This document shows positions 8,558 through 18,155 of a DNA stretch of 64,000 nt, piece by piece. This DNA comes from Sphingopyxis sp. USTB-05. Lineage in GTDB: Bacteria > Pseudomonadota > Alphaproteobacteria > Sphingomonadales > Sphingomonadaceae. A program made the translations under genes and the position numbers. A model generated the notes under the pieces. The model was not told the origin of the DNA. It saw only the letters and a program-made list of their open reading frames with translations, and searched no databases. The first letter of the stretch is position 1. Every line of letters starts with the position of its first letter. The stretch is from positions 1,178,001 through 1,242,000 of the forward strand of contig NZ_CP084712.1 in assembly GCF_023822045.1 (NCBI RefSeq). Direction: 5' to 3'.

Positions 8558-9904
8558 GTGGCAGCCACGATCGACATGAATGCGACGCACCTGCCGGCGA
8601 AGACCGGTCCGTGGTGGTCGCATCTCTATGTGCAGGTGCTTGCGGCGATTGCCGGCGGCATCCTGCTTGGCCATTTCTGGCCCGAAGTCGGCGTCAAGCT
8701 GCAGCCGCTCGGCAAGGGTTTCATCGACCTCGTCAAGATGATCATCGCACCGGTGATCTTCCTTACCGTATCGACCGGCATCGCTTCGGTCGGCAGCGGC
8801 AAGACGCTCGGGCGCCTGACGGCCAAGACCTTCGCCTATTTCCTCTTCTTCTCGACGCTCGCGCTGATCATCGGGCTGATCGTCGCCAATGTGGTGCAAC
8901 CGGGCGCAGGGATGAATATCGATCCCCGCACGCTCGATCCGAACGCGGTCGCCAAGATCGCTGAATATGATGCCAAGGCGCATGACACGTCGCTCGTCGG
9001 CTTCCTGCTCGCGATCATCCCGACGACTTTCGTTTCGGCGCTGACTTCGGGCTCGATCCTGCAGGCGCTGTTCGCGGCGATCCTGTTCGGCATCGCGCTG
9101 TCGCACACCGGCGCCGCGGGGGCGCAGGTGCTTGGCATGCTCGAAAAGCTTTCGAGCGTCTTCTTCTATCTCGTTGGAATGTTGATGCGTTTTGCGCCGA
9201 TCGGCGCGTTCGGCGCAATGGCTTTCACGATCGGCGAATATGGCGTCGAATCGCTCGTCAATCTCGGCGCGTTGATCGCGACCTTTTACCTGACCTCGAT
9301 CCTGTTCGTGGTGGTCGTCCTCGGCGGCATGGCGCGGCTCTGCGGCTTCTCGATCTTCCGCCTGATCGCATATCTCAAGGCAGAGCTTCTGCTCGTGCTG
9401 GGCACCTCGTCGTCCGAAGCCGCGCTGCCCAGTCTGATGGACAAGCTCGAAAAGGCGGGCTGTGCCAAGCCCGTGGTCGGCATGGTCGTGCCGACCGGCT
9501 ACAGCTTCAACCTCGACGGCACGAACATCTATATGACGCTCGCGGCGCTATTCGTTGCGCAGGCGACGGGCGTCGACCTCAGCCTTGGCGATCAGGTCGC
9601 GCTGCTGCTCGTGGCGATGGTGAGCTCGAAGGGGGCGGCGGGCGTCACCGGCGCAGGCTTCATCACGCTCGCAGCGACGTTGACCGCGGTTCCGACCGTA
9701 CCCGTCGCGGGGCTCGCACTGATCCTTGGCATCGACCGTTTCATGAGCGAGTGCCGCGCGCTCACCAACTTCATCGGCAATGCGCTCGCCGCGATCGTCG
9801 TCGCGATGTGGGAAAACGCGCTCGACCGCGATGCGCTGAACCGCGCGCTCAGCGGAGAGCCCGCGCCGCTCGCGGCGGCACCGGTAGAGACCGACAGCGA
9901 TTGA
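8558..9904 (+). CDS. dctA: Dicarboxylate/amino acid:cation symporter, DctA/GltP family
   Basis: A 448-residue inner-membrane symporter of the DAACS (SLC1-like) family. Visible signatures are the serine-rich re-entrant loop [21 protein letters not shown], the [18 protein letters not shown] segment and the final [19 protein letters not shown] that carries the substrate-binding Asp, Arg and Asn. I use the GTG start at 8558, with GGGGAGAGG just upstream; an ATG at 8576 is possible. It is divergent from the DctB/DctD-like pair, the standard arrangement for a dicarboxylate-induced transporter. The family also carries glutamate and aspartate, which would suit the neighbouring amino-acid operon. DctA is the best name; the substrate is not proven. 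Confidence 0.9.
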   Translation: MAATIDMNATHLPAKTGPWWSHLYVQVLAAIAGGILLGHFWPEVGVKLQPLGKGFIDLVKMIIAPVIFLTVSTGIASVGSGKTLGRLTAKTFAYFLFFSTLALIIGLIVANVVQPGAGMNIDPRTLDPNAVAKIAEYDAKAHDTSLVGFLLAIIPTTFVSALTSGSILQALFAAILFGIALSHTGAAGAQVLGMLEKLSSVFFYLVGMLMRFAPIGAFGAMAFTIGEYGVESLVNLGALIATFYLTSILFVVVVLGGMARLCGFSIFRLIAYLKAELLLVLGTSSSEAALPSLMDKLEKAGCAKPVVGMVVPTGYSFNLDGTNIYMTLAALFVAQATGVDLSLGDQVALLLVAMVSSKGAAGVTGAGFITLAATLTAVPTVPVAGLALILGIDRFMSECRALTNFIGNALAAIVVAMWENALDRDALNRALSGEPAPLAAAPVETDSD

Positions 9905-9952
9905 GGCCGGCAAGGCCCGGAAATTTAAACAATAAAATTGGGGAGAGTGAAA

Positions 9953-12900
9953 ATGAGGCGCACAGTTGGAACAATGCTTCTGGCGAGCACGGCGATCTGC
10001 CTTCTCGCGGGCGCACCCGCGCAGGCCCAGACGGCCGAAGCCGAAGCGACTACCGAAGCGGCCGACGCGAACGAGCCGCAGCCCGATGGGGAAACCGCCG
10101 GCGATATCGTCGTCGTCGGCACCCGCATCGAAGGCGCGCGCGTTACCGAGGCGCTTCCCGTGGTCGTTGTCAATCAGGACAAGCTCGACGCGATCGGCGC
10201 AGTCAGCGGTGACGAGTTGATCCGCAACATCCCGCAGATGGGCGACGTCAGCTTCAACCCCGGCAACAATGCCCAGACCAGCAACGCCGCGCGCGGCGAC
10301 GTCGGCTCGGTCAACCTCCGCTCGCTCGGAGTCGGCAACACGCTGGTGTTGCTGAACGGTCGCCGTATCGTCACCCACCCGGCGAGCCAGGGGTTGTCGG
10401 ACACGGGCACCGTGCCGGTCCTGAGCTATAACTCGAACGCGATCCCGACGACGGGGCTCCAGCGGCTCGAAGTCCTGCTCGACGGCGCCGCCGCGCTCTA
10501 TGGCTCCGATGCCGTCGCGGGCGTCGTCAACACGGTGCTCAAGGACAATTACGACGGCCTTCGGATGCAGGCGCAGTATGGCGGTGCCGAGGGAACGCAT
10601 CTGCGTGAGTTCCAGGGCAATATCCTCGCCGGCAAGAGCTTCGATCGCGGCAATGTCACGCTGTCGTTCGAATATACCGATCGGTCGGCGCTGCGTGCGG
10701 AAGACCAGGATTTCACCGCTTCGGCGAACCTCCGCCCGCTGTTCGCCGACTATCCGGACTTCGCGGATTCAACGACGCCCGACGCGCGCGCGACGCGCGG
10801 CGCCTGGCCCGCGCTTCAGGTCCCGGTAACAGGTGGCCGGCCGCGCCGCGGCGCGACGAACCTCACCACGGCGGCGGGCGCGTTCACCGTTCGCCCGACG
10901 CGTCTCGGCGGATGCACGCAGGCGCTGACCGCCGATCTCTGCCTTGTGAACACCGCGCTCGCGACGAACAATGCGTTCCGTGACCTGCGTTTCGACACAG
11001 CGGTCGGCACGACCGTGATGCCGAGCGTCAAGCGCTACAATGCCTTCATCAACGGCCACTACGACCTGACCGACGATCTGACTTTGTTCGGCGAGTTCGG
11101 ATATTATCGTTCCAACACGACGCGTATTCAGCCGCCGGTGATCAACCTCAACCAGATATGGATCCCGGCCTCGAACTATTACAATCCGTTCGGCGCGACG
11201 ACGATCAATGGTCAGCCCAACCCCAATCGCATCCCGGGACTCGTCAACGTGCCCGCAGCAGGCCTGCCGGTGCTGCTCACCACCTATCGCTTCGTCGATA
11301 CCGGGCCGCAGGCGGTGAAGGTGAGCGGCGAGCAACTGCGCGGTCTGATCGGGGTTCGCGGCGAGGTTGCGGGTTTCAAATGGGACAGCGCCTTCGTTTA
11401 TTCCGAGGCTTCCGCAGTCGACAGCAGCCTCGCGGTACGCAGCTCGGCGCTTCAGCAGAGCCTCGCGCTTGCGACGCCAGATGCCTATAATCCGTTCAAC
11501 GGCGGCTGCATCGACAGCCTGAGTTCGGGCGATTGTACCCCCAGCTCGCAGGCCGCTATCGACGCGATCACGTTCCAGTTGCGGCGCCGGTCGAAGACGA
11601 CGCTGACGATGGGCGATTTCCGCGCCTCGCGCGCCGATCTCCTGACACTGCCCGGCGGCGACGTCGGCGTTGCCTTCGGCCTCGAAGTGCGGCGTGAAAC
11701 GCAGCGCGACGATCGCGATTCCGCGGTCGACGGATCGAGCCCCTTCATCGACGCCGTGACGGGCGCGGTGACGATCAGCGATGCCGCAGCGGTCAGCGAC
11801 AATCCGGATACGTACGGCAAGCGTACCGTCGCCGCCGGCTATGCCGAACTCGCCGTCCCGCTGGTTTCGGAAGAGATGAACATCCCGCTCGTCCGGCGCT
11901 TCGATGTGCAACTTGCCGGTCGTTTTGAACATTATAGCGACTTCGGCAGCGTCGTGCGGCCGAAAGTCGCTGCGGCATGGGACGTCGTCGACGGTATCCG
12001 CTTTCGCGGTTCCTTTTCGCAGGGTTTCCGCGCGCCGAACCTCGAACAGGTCAATGCGGTCGAATATGCGCGCCTTGCGACCAGCCAGGATTTCCTGCGC
12101 TGCGAGGTTGACCTGCGCGCCGGCCGGATCGCCAACTTCAACGCGTGCGGAAACAATGTCGGCTATTCGCGCCGCGTCTCGGGCAACCCCGACTTGAAGC
12201 CCGAAAAGAGCACCAACTATAATCTCGGCGCGGTGTTCGAGCCGACGTTCATTCCGGCCGATCTCGGCCGTATGACCTTCACCGTCGACTATTGGTCGAT
12301 CAAACAGAAGGGCATCGTCGGCATTCTCGGCAACGATACCGCCGTGGCGCTCGACTATCTGCTCCGCCTCCAGGGATCGTCGAACCCGAACGTCATTCGC
12401 GATGCCGCCAATGCCGACGATCTCGCGGCGTTCGCGGGTACGGGCATCACGCCGGTCGGCCGCATCACGACGGTGCGCGACCAGTTCATCAACCTGCAGC
12501 CGCAAACCGTCCGCGGGCTCGATTTCGCATTCTATTGGCAATCGCCCAAGACCGACATCGGCAAGTTCGATTTCTCCGTCAACGCGACACGGCTGCTCAA
12601 ATTCTCGCGCGCGCCTGGCGATGCGGTCGACATGCTCGTTGCGGCCCGCGCGGCCGGCGACATCAACGCCGCGACTCCCTTGCCCGAGACCCAGAATCTG
12701 ATCGAGGCGAATGGCCGCCCGAAATGGCGCGGGACGGCGTCGCTGACATGGTCGCTCGGCCAGTTCCAGATCGGGGCCTTCGCGCGTTATACCGGCGCGG
12801 TCGACGAAACCGCGTTCGTGGATAGCGAGGGCAACCCGTGGCGCGTCAAGTCGCAGGTTACCGGCAATCTTTATGCGCAGGTGCGTATCAAGGACGCAGG

Positions 12901-13045
12901 CGGTCTGGGCGGCGACATGCGCTGGCGTGTCGGCGTGCGCAATATCACGAACGAGAAGCCGCCGCTGTCGTCCGAGGGCTATCTGGGGTCGCTCTACAAC
13001 CCCTACGGCCGCTACTGGTACACCTCGGTCACCACGGAGTTCTGA
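9953..13045 (+). CDS. TonB-dependent receptor
   Basis: A 1030-residue outer-membrane receptor. A signal peptide ends near APAQAQ, followed by an acidic stretch, a TonB-box-like DIVVVGTRIEG and a plug domain with NLRSLGVGNTLVLLNGRR. The long barrel ends with WYTSVTTEF (terminal Phe). The length and the plug with D.VNLRSLG resemble the large sphingomonad receptors annotated for oligomeric or peptide ligands. I chose the ATG at 9953 (GGGGAG 7 bp upstream) over earlier in-frame TTG and GTG codons. It lies 48 bp after the symporter and 1 bp before the SGNH hydrolase, so these three probably form one transcript. Confidence 0.95.
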   Translation: MRRTVGTMLLASTAICLLAGAPAQAQTAEAEATTEAADANEPQPDGETAGDIVVVGTRIEGARVTEALPVVVVNQDKLDAIGAVSGDELIRNIPQMGDVSFNPGNNAQTSNAARGDVGSVNLRSLGVGNTLVLLNGRRIVTHPASQGLSDTGTVPVLSYNSNAIPTTGLQRLEVLLDGAAALYGSDAVAGVVNTVLKDNYDGLRMQAQYGGAEGTHLREFQGNILAGKSFDRGNVTLSFEYTDRSALRAEDQDFTASANLRPLFADYPDFADSTTPDARATRGAWPALQVPVTGGRPRRGATNLTTAAGAFTVRPTRLGGCTQALTADLCLVNTALATNNAFRDLRFDTAVGTTVMPSVKRYNAFINGHYDLTDDLTLFGEFGYYRSNTTRIQPPVINLNQIWIPASNYYNPFGATTINGQPNPNRIPGLVNVPAAGLPVLLTTYRFVDTGPQAVKVSGEQLRGLIGVRGEVAGFKWDSAFVYSEASAVDSSLAVRSSALQQSLALATPDAYNPFNGGCIDSLSSGDCTPSSQAAIDAITFQLRRRSKTTLTMGDFRASRADLLTLPGGDVGVAFGLEVRRETQRDDRDSAVDGSSPFIDAVTGAVTISDAAAVSDNPDTYGKRTVAAGYAELAVPLVSEEMNIPLVRRFDVQLAGRFEHYSDFGSVVRPKVAAAWDVVDGIRFRGSFSQGFRAPNLEQVNAVEYARLATSQDFLRCEVDLRAGRIANFNACGNNVGYSRRVSGNPDLKPEKSTNYNLGAVFEPTFIPADLGRMTFTVDYWSIKQKGIVGILGNDTAVALDYLLRLQGSSNPNVIRDAANADDLAAFAGTGITPVGRITTVRDQFINLQPQTVRGLDFAFYWQSPKTDIGKFDFSVNATRLLKFSRAPGDAVDMLVAARAAGDINAATPLPETQNLIEANGRPKWRGTASLTWSLGQFQIGAFARYTGAVDETAFVDSEGNPWRVKSQVTGNLYAQVRIKDAGGLGGDMRWRVGVRNITNEKPPLSSEGYLGSLYNPYGRYWYTSVTTEF

Positions 13046-13046
13046 T

Positions 13047-13982
13047 ATGAAATACGGGCACGGCATCTGGTTATCGATCGGCGCTGCCGCGCTCGCGGTC
13101 GCGCCGGCGGCAACGGCAAAGGAACGCGCGCCCGCGCCGACCGCCGCCGCCGGCGCGGCCCCCTCCGCACCGCAAAAAGCCGCACCGAAGACGATCCTCT
13201 TCATCGGCAACAGCTTTACGCAGGGGGCGCATTCTGCGGCGCGAAACTGGCGCGCCGGCACGGTGACGGATCTCAACAATGCGGGCTATGGCGGCGTGCC
13301 CGCGCTGTTCAAGCTGTTCGCCGAGCAGGCTGGGCTCGACTATGCCGTCAGTCTCGAGACGCAGGGCGGCAAGTCACTCGGCTTCCATTATGACGAGCGG
13401 CGCCAGCTTTTCGACCGGTCGTGGGATATCGTCGTGCTTCAGGAATTCAGCACGCTCGACCGCGCAAAGCCCGGCGATCCCGCCGATTATTTGCGCAATG
13501 TCGACCGGCTGGCCGCGCTGTTCAAGGCGCGCAATCCCGCCGTCGACATCCGTCTCGCCGCGACCTGGACGCGCGCGGACCAGACTTATCAATCCGGGGG
13601 GCATTGGTACGGAAAGCCGGTGACGGCGATGGCCGATGACCTCCGCGCCGCGGCCGACCGCGCACGCGCCGCCAATCCGTCCGTGGCGGGGATCGTGCCG
13701 GTCGGCCAGGCCTGGAACCGCGCGATGACCGAAGGTGTCGCCGACCCCAATCCCTATGACGGCATCGGCTATGGCCAGCTCGATCTGTGGGCGTACGACC
13801 ATTATCACGCGAGCGTCGCGGGCTATTATCTCTCGGCGCTCGTCACCTTTGGCGCGATCACCGGCATCGATCCGACGACGCTTGGTGCAAAGGAAAAGGG
13901 CGCCGACGAACTCGGGCTCTCGGACGCGCAGGCGGCGGCGCTGCAACGCGTCGCGCGCGACACGCTCGCGAACCGGCCATAG
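13047..13982 (+). CDS. Secreted SGNH/GDSL-like hydrolase
   Basis: A 311-residue protein with a signal peptide (first about 27 residues) and an Ala/Pro-rich linker. Block I reads ILFIGNSFTQGAHS with the likely catalytic Ser. The C-terminal block contains YDHYHAS, which would supply the Asp/His pair. This pattern is found in DUF4886-like SGNH hydrolases. It starts 1 bp after the receptor stop. A periplasmic esterase or deacylase acting on the receptor ligand is a fair inference, but the substrate is unknown. Confidence 0.7.
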   Translation: MKYGHGIWLSIGAAALAVAPAATAKERAPAPTAAAGAAPSAPQKAAPKTILFIGNSFTQGAHSAARNWRAGTVTDLNNAGYGGVPALFKLFAEQAGLDYAVSLETQGGKSLGFHYDERRQLFDRSWDIVVLQEFSTLDRAKPGDPADYLRNVDRLAALFKARNPAVDIRLAATWTRADQTYQSGGHWYGKPVTAMADDLRAAADRARAANPSVAGIVPVGQAWNRAMTEGVADPNPYDGIGYGQLDLWAYDHYHASVAGYYLSALVTFGAITGIDPTTLGAKEKGADELGLSDAQAAALQRVARDTLANRP

Positions 13983-14371
13983 GTCGTTCGGGAAAAAAGG
14001 GAGCCGGACAGGTAGGATGCTCGCCTGCCAATTCGTTGGCCGCAGGGAGAAACCGGAAAAACCCCTGCGTTCATCATCTCTGTCACGTCCGATTAACACG
14101 GCTCCACGAAGTTCCGAAGCATCAGCCGATGCGGTCGAGACGGGCTGCGCGGGGAGGGGTAGGGAGCGCAAACCGTCTCGATGGGTGGATTAGAACAGCG
14201 CCCGCCGGTGCGCGGAAGGTTCGAGATTTGAACGCCCGATTGTACCAACGGGTCTGAAACACTCGATGGTACACTGGCTTTCGCACCTCTCAGGTCTGCA
14301 TCGGCGCGGGTGACACGCCTATTCCAATGGCAACGGACGCAAGGTGCGTCGTCGCAGGGAAAGGCAGTGGC
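13983..14371. other. 389-bp intergenic stretch with paired GTACCA/GGTACA boxes
   Basis: No convincing gene is present here. The one structure I see is an inverted pair, TGTACCA at 14241-14247 and TGGTACA at 14267-14273, about 100 bp before the next start. The same GGTAC core recurs near the MocR gene at 21862 and 22019 and before the GNAT gene near 19711. A tRNA-like T-loop string near 14220 does not fold into a tRNA. Confidence 0.4.
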
Positions 14372-15130
14372 ATGAAGATCGTCGTGATTGGCGGAACCGG
14401 GCTTATCGGCTCGAAAGTCGTCAGCAAACTCAATGCTCTGGGGCATCAGGCTGTCGCCGCGGCGCCCAATACCGGCGTCAACACGCTGACCGGCGAAGGA
14501 CTTGCCGAAGCGCTGGCGGGTGCAGAGGTCGTCGTCGACCTCGCCAACTCGCCGACCTTTGACGAGGCCGCGATCGATTTCTTCAAGACTGCGGGCCAGA
14601 ATGTTGCCGAGGCCGAGAAAGCTGCGGGCGTTGGCCATCATATCGCGCTGTCGGTCGTCGGCACTGAAAAAATGGGGGTCAGCCCTTATTTCCTCGCCAA
14701 ACAGGCACAGGAAAAGCTGATCCGCGATAGCGGCATTCCCTACACTATCATCCACGCGACGCAGTTCATGGAATTTCTTCGCGGTATCGGCCAATCGGCG
14801 GTCGTCGGCGACGAGGTTCATCTGTCGCACGCCTATATCCAGCCGATGGCCGCCGAGGATGTCGCCGACGCAGTGACGGCCGTTGCGGTCGCCGCGCCCG
14901 CGAACACCATCGTCGAGATCGGCGGGCCCGAGAAATTCCACCTCGACGAGATCATCGGCAAGGTGATGGCGTTCGACGACGACACGCGCCCGATCGTGGT
15001 CGATCCCGAAGCACGCTATTTCGGGCTGCGGCTCGAGGATGATTCGCTGATCCCTGGCCCCGGTGCGAAGCTTGGTTCGACGCGCTTCGACTGGTGGCTC
15101 GAAAACGTCCCGCCGCCGCCGAAAAAATAA
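14372..15130 (+). CDS. NmrA-like NAD(P)-binding SDR oxidoreductase (copy 1)
   Basis: A 252-residue atypical short-chain dehydrogenase. The N-terminus MKIVVIGGTGLIGSKV gives the GGTGxxG dinucleotide site. There is no classical YxxxK catalytic pair; the family includes NmrA-like sensors and quinone or flavin reductases. The start is ATG 14372, preceded by AGGGAAAGG. It is clearly paralogous to the gene at 18156: the TGVNTLTGEGL and TGVDTVSGEGL stretches and the later ARYFGLRLEDDSL and ALYFGARFDGEPL stretches align. It is first in a same-strand run with a membrane protein, an AhpD-like protein and a GST. A redox or detoxification role is inferred. Confidence 0.85.
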   Translation: MKIVVIGGTGLIGSKVVSKLNALGHQAVAAAPNTGVNTLTGEGLAEALAGAEVVVDLANSPTFDEAAIDFFKTAGQNVAEAEKAAGVGHHIALSVVGTEKMGVSPYFLAKQAQEKLIRDSGIPYTIIHATQFMEFLRGIGQSAVVGDEVHLSHAYIQPMAAEDVADAVTAVAVAAPANTIVEIGGPEKFHLDEIIGKVMAFDDDTRPIVVDPEARYFGLRLEDDSLIPGPGAKLGSTRFDWWLENVPPPPKK

Positions 15131-15157
15131 TCATCCGCGACCCAAGGGGAGATCATC

Positions 15158-15583
15158 ATGCTCAAGACGATTTGTATCTGGACCGCCGTCATCCTCGGCA
15201 TCGGCGCCGAAGCGAACGGGCTTTTCATGCTCTGGTCGCCCGGCGACTGGTATCTCGCGGTTCCGGGCGTCACGACAACCGGGCCCTTCAACCAGCATTT
15301 CATTCGCGACATCGGGCTGATCTTCCTTTTCGTGGGAACGTCGCTCCTCATGGGCGCCTTCCGTCCTCAATATCGCGTGCTGCTGTGGACGACCGCGACG
15401 CTGTGGCTCTGGGGCCATGCGTTCTTCCATTTCTGGGAAGTTGCGGTCGGCATATGCGGTCCGGACGCGATCGCTCGCGATTTTCCGGCGGTTACTTTGC
15501 CCGCGATCCTCACGGGATTGCTCAGCCTCTGGGCCATCGCCGACGCGCGAAAAGAGCGGTCAAGCACCGCTGGCGCCCTCTGA
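15158..15583 (+). CDS. Small four-helix membrane protein, unknown function
   Basis: A 141-residue protein with four hydrophobic segments at about residues 3-24, 50-68, 75-95 and 107-125. It carries conserved-looking WSPGDWY and GHAFFHFWEV stretches. The start follows AAGGGGAG at good spacing. I do not recognise a characterised family; it resembles small integral proteins (DUF4345-like) often found beside oxidoreductases. It lies 27 bp after the NmrA-like gene and 28 bp before the AhpD-like gene, so it is almost certainly cotranscribed with them. Confidence 0.6.
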   Translation: MLKTICIWTAVILGIGAEANGLFMLWSPGDWYLAVPGVTTTGPFNQHFIRDIGLIFLFVGTSLLMGAFRPQYRVLLWTTATLWLWGHAFFHFWEVAVGICGPDAIARDFPAVTLPAILTGLLSLWAIADARKERSSTAGAL

Positions 15584-15611
15584 TTTTCCACGAAAAATAA
15601 GGAGAAAAGCA

Positions 15612-16070
15612 ATGACTCCCCGTATGAATATCTTCCAGGCCGCCCCCGATGCGATGAAGGCCATGCTGGCCGTCGAAGCCACGTTCGAAACCTCGGGCCT
15701 CGACCACAGCCTGATCGAATTGGTGAAGCTGCGCGCATCGCAGATCAACGGCTGCGCCTTTTGTATCCACATGCATGTGACCGATGCGGTGAAGCATGGC
15801 GAAAGCCACATGCGCATCCATCTGCTGGACGCCTGGCGGGAATCGCCGCTCTACACCGACCGCGAACGCGCCGCGCTGAACTGGACGGAATCGTTGACCG
15901 GCATTGCCGAAACGGGCGCCCCCGACGAGGATTACGAGCTGCTGAAGGCGCATTTCGACGACAAGCAGATCGCCTATCTGACGGTCGCAGTCGCCGCGAT
16001 CAATTTCTGGAACACGGTCCAGATCAGCCTTCGCGCCGTCCACCCGGTCGAACAGGCGGCCGCGGCGTAA
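15612..16070 (+). CDS. Carboxymuconolactone decarboxylase/AhpD-like protein
   Basis: A 152-residue protein of the CMD/AhpD fold. The redox motif CAFCIHMH (CxxC followed by His) matches the AhpD active site rather than true decarboxylases, so an alkylhydroperoxidase-type activity is likely. The start is ATG 15612 after GGAG; an upstream in-frame extension would overlap the membrane protein gene. It shares an operon with the NmrA-like reductase and the small membrane protein. Confidence 0.85.
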   Translation: MTPRMNIFQAAPDAMKAMLAVEATFETSGLDHSLIELVKLRASQINGCAFCIHMHVTDAVKHGESHMRIHLLDAWRESPLYTDRERAALNWTESLTGIAETGAPDEDYELLKAHFDDKQIAYLTVAVAAINFWNTVQISLRAVHPVEQAAAA

Positions 16071-16177
16071 CGAGCCCCCGGGCGCTGGACCTACCGACCC
16101 GGCCGTCCAGCGCCGATCCCGGCCGCCGGGACATCTCCCTCCGATGTCCCGGCGGCTTCCCGTTCAGGAGACGATCG

Positions 16178-16762
16178 ATGAAACTCTATTATTGCCCATG
16201 GGCGTGCAGCCTTGCCGCCCATATTGCGCTCCACGAAGCTGGCGCGCCGTTCGAGAATGAGAGCGTCGACATCAAGACGAAGATCACAGCGAGCGGCACC
16301 GATTTCAACAATGTAACGCGCAAGGGCTATGTCCCGGCGCTTGAACTCGACAATGGCGAGATCGTCACTGAAAATATCGCTGTCCTCGACTATCTGGCGG
16401 GCGTCTATCCGCAGTTGGGGGTCGAAGGTCCGCTTGGCCGAACACGGCTGGTCGAGGCGCTCGCCTATATTTCGACCGAGATACACAAAAGCTACAAGCC
16501 CTTCTGGCACAACGGCACCGACGAGCAAAAGGCCGTCGCCAGTGCCTATATCACTGCGCGGATGCGTTACCTTGGCGACACGATCAAGGGCGACTATCTG
16601 TTCGGGGACCGCCCGACCGTCGCGGATTTCTATCTGTTCGTGACGACGACATGGGCTGGCCGCTTTGGCGTCGACGTTCCGCCCGCGATTGCCGCGCTCC
16701 ACGAACGGCTGAAAGCGCGTCCCGCGGTCCAGGCGACGCTGAAGGCAGAGGGGCTCGCCTGA
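16178..16762 (+). CDS. Glutathione S-transferase
   Basis: A 194-residue cytosolic GST, probably beta class. The N-terminal thioredoxin-like domain starts MKLYYCPWACSLAAHIAL, with the beta-class Cys/Ser environment. The cis-Pro lies in KGYVPALELD and the GSH-binding pair in ITENIAVLDYLA-like VTENIAVLDYL. The helical C-domain has the DRPTVADFYLF N-capping motif. ATG 16178 follows AGGAG. It lies about 107 bp after the AhpD-like gene in the same direction. A role in conjugating electrophiles is the family role; its substrate is unknown. Confidence 0.92.
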   Translation: MKLYYCPWACSLAAHIALHEAGAPFENESVDIKTKITASGTDFNNVTRKGYVPALELDNGEIVTENIAVLDYLAGVYPQLGVEGPLGRTRLVEALAYISTEIHKSYKPFWHNGTDEQKAVASAYITARMRYLGDTIKGDYLFGDRPTVADFYLFVTTTWAGRFGVDVPPAIAALHERLKARPAVQATLKAEGLA

Positions 16763-16842
16763 CGATCGTGTCATGCGCCTCTTGCCTTCGGGCATTTTAT
16801 GCTACGCCCGACGAGCCTTGTTAACAGCGACCGGAGATAGAG

Positions 16843-18066
16843 ATGCCGACGCGCCCCTTCGATTTTCCCAATGGCGATGGCGAACGCCTGTCGGGTAGGC
16901 TTGAGCTCCCGGTCGGATCGACCAAGGCGTGGGCGCTGTTCGCGCACTGCTTTACCTGCGGAAAGGATAATAAGGCTGCGGTCCGGATTTCGCGGCGCCT
17001 TGCTGGTGCGGGCATCGGCGTGCTGCGGTTCGACTTCACGGGCCTTGGTGCCAGCGAAGGCGATTTTGGATCGGCGGGTTTCAGCCACAATGTCAAGGAC
17101 CTGGTCGCCGCGGCCGACGCGATGACCGCGGCGGGCATGCCGCCGATGCTGCTCGTCGGGCATAGCCTCGGCGGAGCGGCCGTGCTGGCCGCCGCGGGGT
17201 CGCTGCCCGGAGTCCACGCCATCGCGACGATCGCGGCGCCGTTCGACGTCGAACATGCGCTCCACCAGTTCGATCCCGAGGGATTGGAGACGATCGAGCG
17301 CGAAGGTCGCGGCGTCGTGGCGATCGGCAGCCGGCCCTTTACCGTCCGCAAGGAGTTCGTCAAAAGTCTGCGCGAGCAGGATCAGGGCGCGCGCGTGGCG
17401 TCACTTAAGCGGCCCTTGCTGCTGCTTCACTCGCCGATCGATCAGGTCGTCGGGATCGAGAATGTGACCAGCCTCTATCTCGCGGCAAAGCATCCCAAGA
17501 GTTTCGTCTCGCTCGACGGCGCCGACCATCTTTTGACCGATGCGCGCGACGCCGATTTCGCCGCCGACATGATTTCGGCGTGGGCCGGCCGCTATCTGCC
17601 CGCGATGCCGCCGACTGCCGCCAGCCAGTTCGACGCGGAAGCGGAGGAAACGCGCCTCGGCAAATTCCAGCTCGCCATGCGGGCAGGGAAGGCCGCCTTC
17701 ATCGCCGACGAGCCCGAGAGTGCGGGCGGTCTGGGTTCGGGCCCGACGCCCTTCAACCTGCTATCCGCCGCGCTCGCTGCCTGCACGACGATGACGCTCC
17801 GCCTCTATGCGGATCGCAAGGGGTGGCCGGTCGACCGCATCCGTACCGGCGTGACGCACCGCAAGGACAAGGGTTTCGATAAACCCGATATCTTCAGCCG
17901 CCGTGTCGAGATCACGGGCGCGATCGACGATGCGCAGCATGCCGAACTGCTTGGCGTCGCCGACCGCTGCCCCGTGCATCGCACGCTCGAAACCGGATCG
18001 CGCTTCGAGGCGACCGAAGCGGGATGGGCCGATGCCGGCCCGACCGGAGACCAGACGCCCGCTTAG
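16843..18066 (+). CDS. Bifunctional alpha/beta hydrolase - OsmC family protein
   Basis: A 407-residue two-domain protein. Residues 1 to about 255 form an alpha/beta hydrolase with HCFTCGKDN near residue 32 and the nucleophile elbow GHSLGG near 106. Residues 270-400 form an OsmC/Ohr-like domain with ACTTM and CPVHRTL, the two reactive cysteines that reduce organic hydroperoxides. This exact fusion is common in proteobacteria. Presumably the hydrolase frees or recognises an acyl or peroxide substrate for the OsmC part; the reaction is not established. It sits between the GST and the second NmrA-like reductase, which strengthens the view of this block as peroxide and electrophile defence. Confidence 0.92.
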   Translation: MPTRPFDFPNGDGERLSGRLELPVGSTKAWALFAHCFTCGKDNKAAVRISRRLAGAGIGVLRFDFTGLGASEGDFGSAGFSHNVKDLVAAADAMTAAGMPPMLLVGHSLGGAAVLAAAGSLPGVHAIATIAAPFDVEHALHQFDPEGLETIEREGRGVVAIGSRPFTVRKEFVKSLREQDQGARVASLKRPLLLLHSPIDQVVGIENVTSLYLAAKHPKSFVSLDGADHLLTDARDADFAADMISAWAGRYLPAMPPTAASQFDAEAEETRLGKFQLAMRAGKAAFIADEPESAGGLGSGPTPFNLLSAALAACTTMTLRLYADRKGWPVDRIRTGVTHRKDKGFDKPDIFSRRVEITGAIDDAQHAELLGVADRCPVHRTLETGSRFEATEAGWADAGPTGDQTPA

Positions 18067-18155
18067 TGCAGGGCGATTGTCGCGTCTCGGTTCTGCCGTG
18101 CTTCGCTCCATCGGCTTAGGCTGTGGGGACGAAATGCATCGCGGAGTGAAGCGCC

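Noticed and set aside
10769..13279. Open frame of 836 codons antisense to the TonB receptor
   Set aside because: No domain can be read, Arg/Ala-rich, and the plus strand carries a full receptor with signal peptide and terminal Phe.
14200..14260. tRNA-like T-loop string (GGTTCGAGATTTGAA)
   Set aside because: No acceptor or anticodon stem can be formed around it.
16783..16798. Terminator after the GST gene (TGCC-TTCG-GGCA-TTTT)
   Set aside because: The stem is only 4 bp; I could not extend it, so it is not listed as a terminator.
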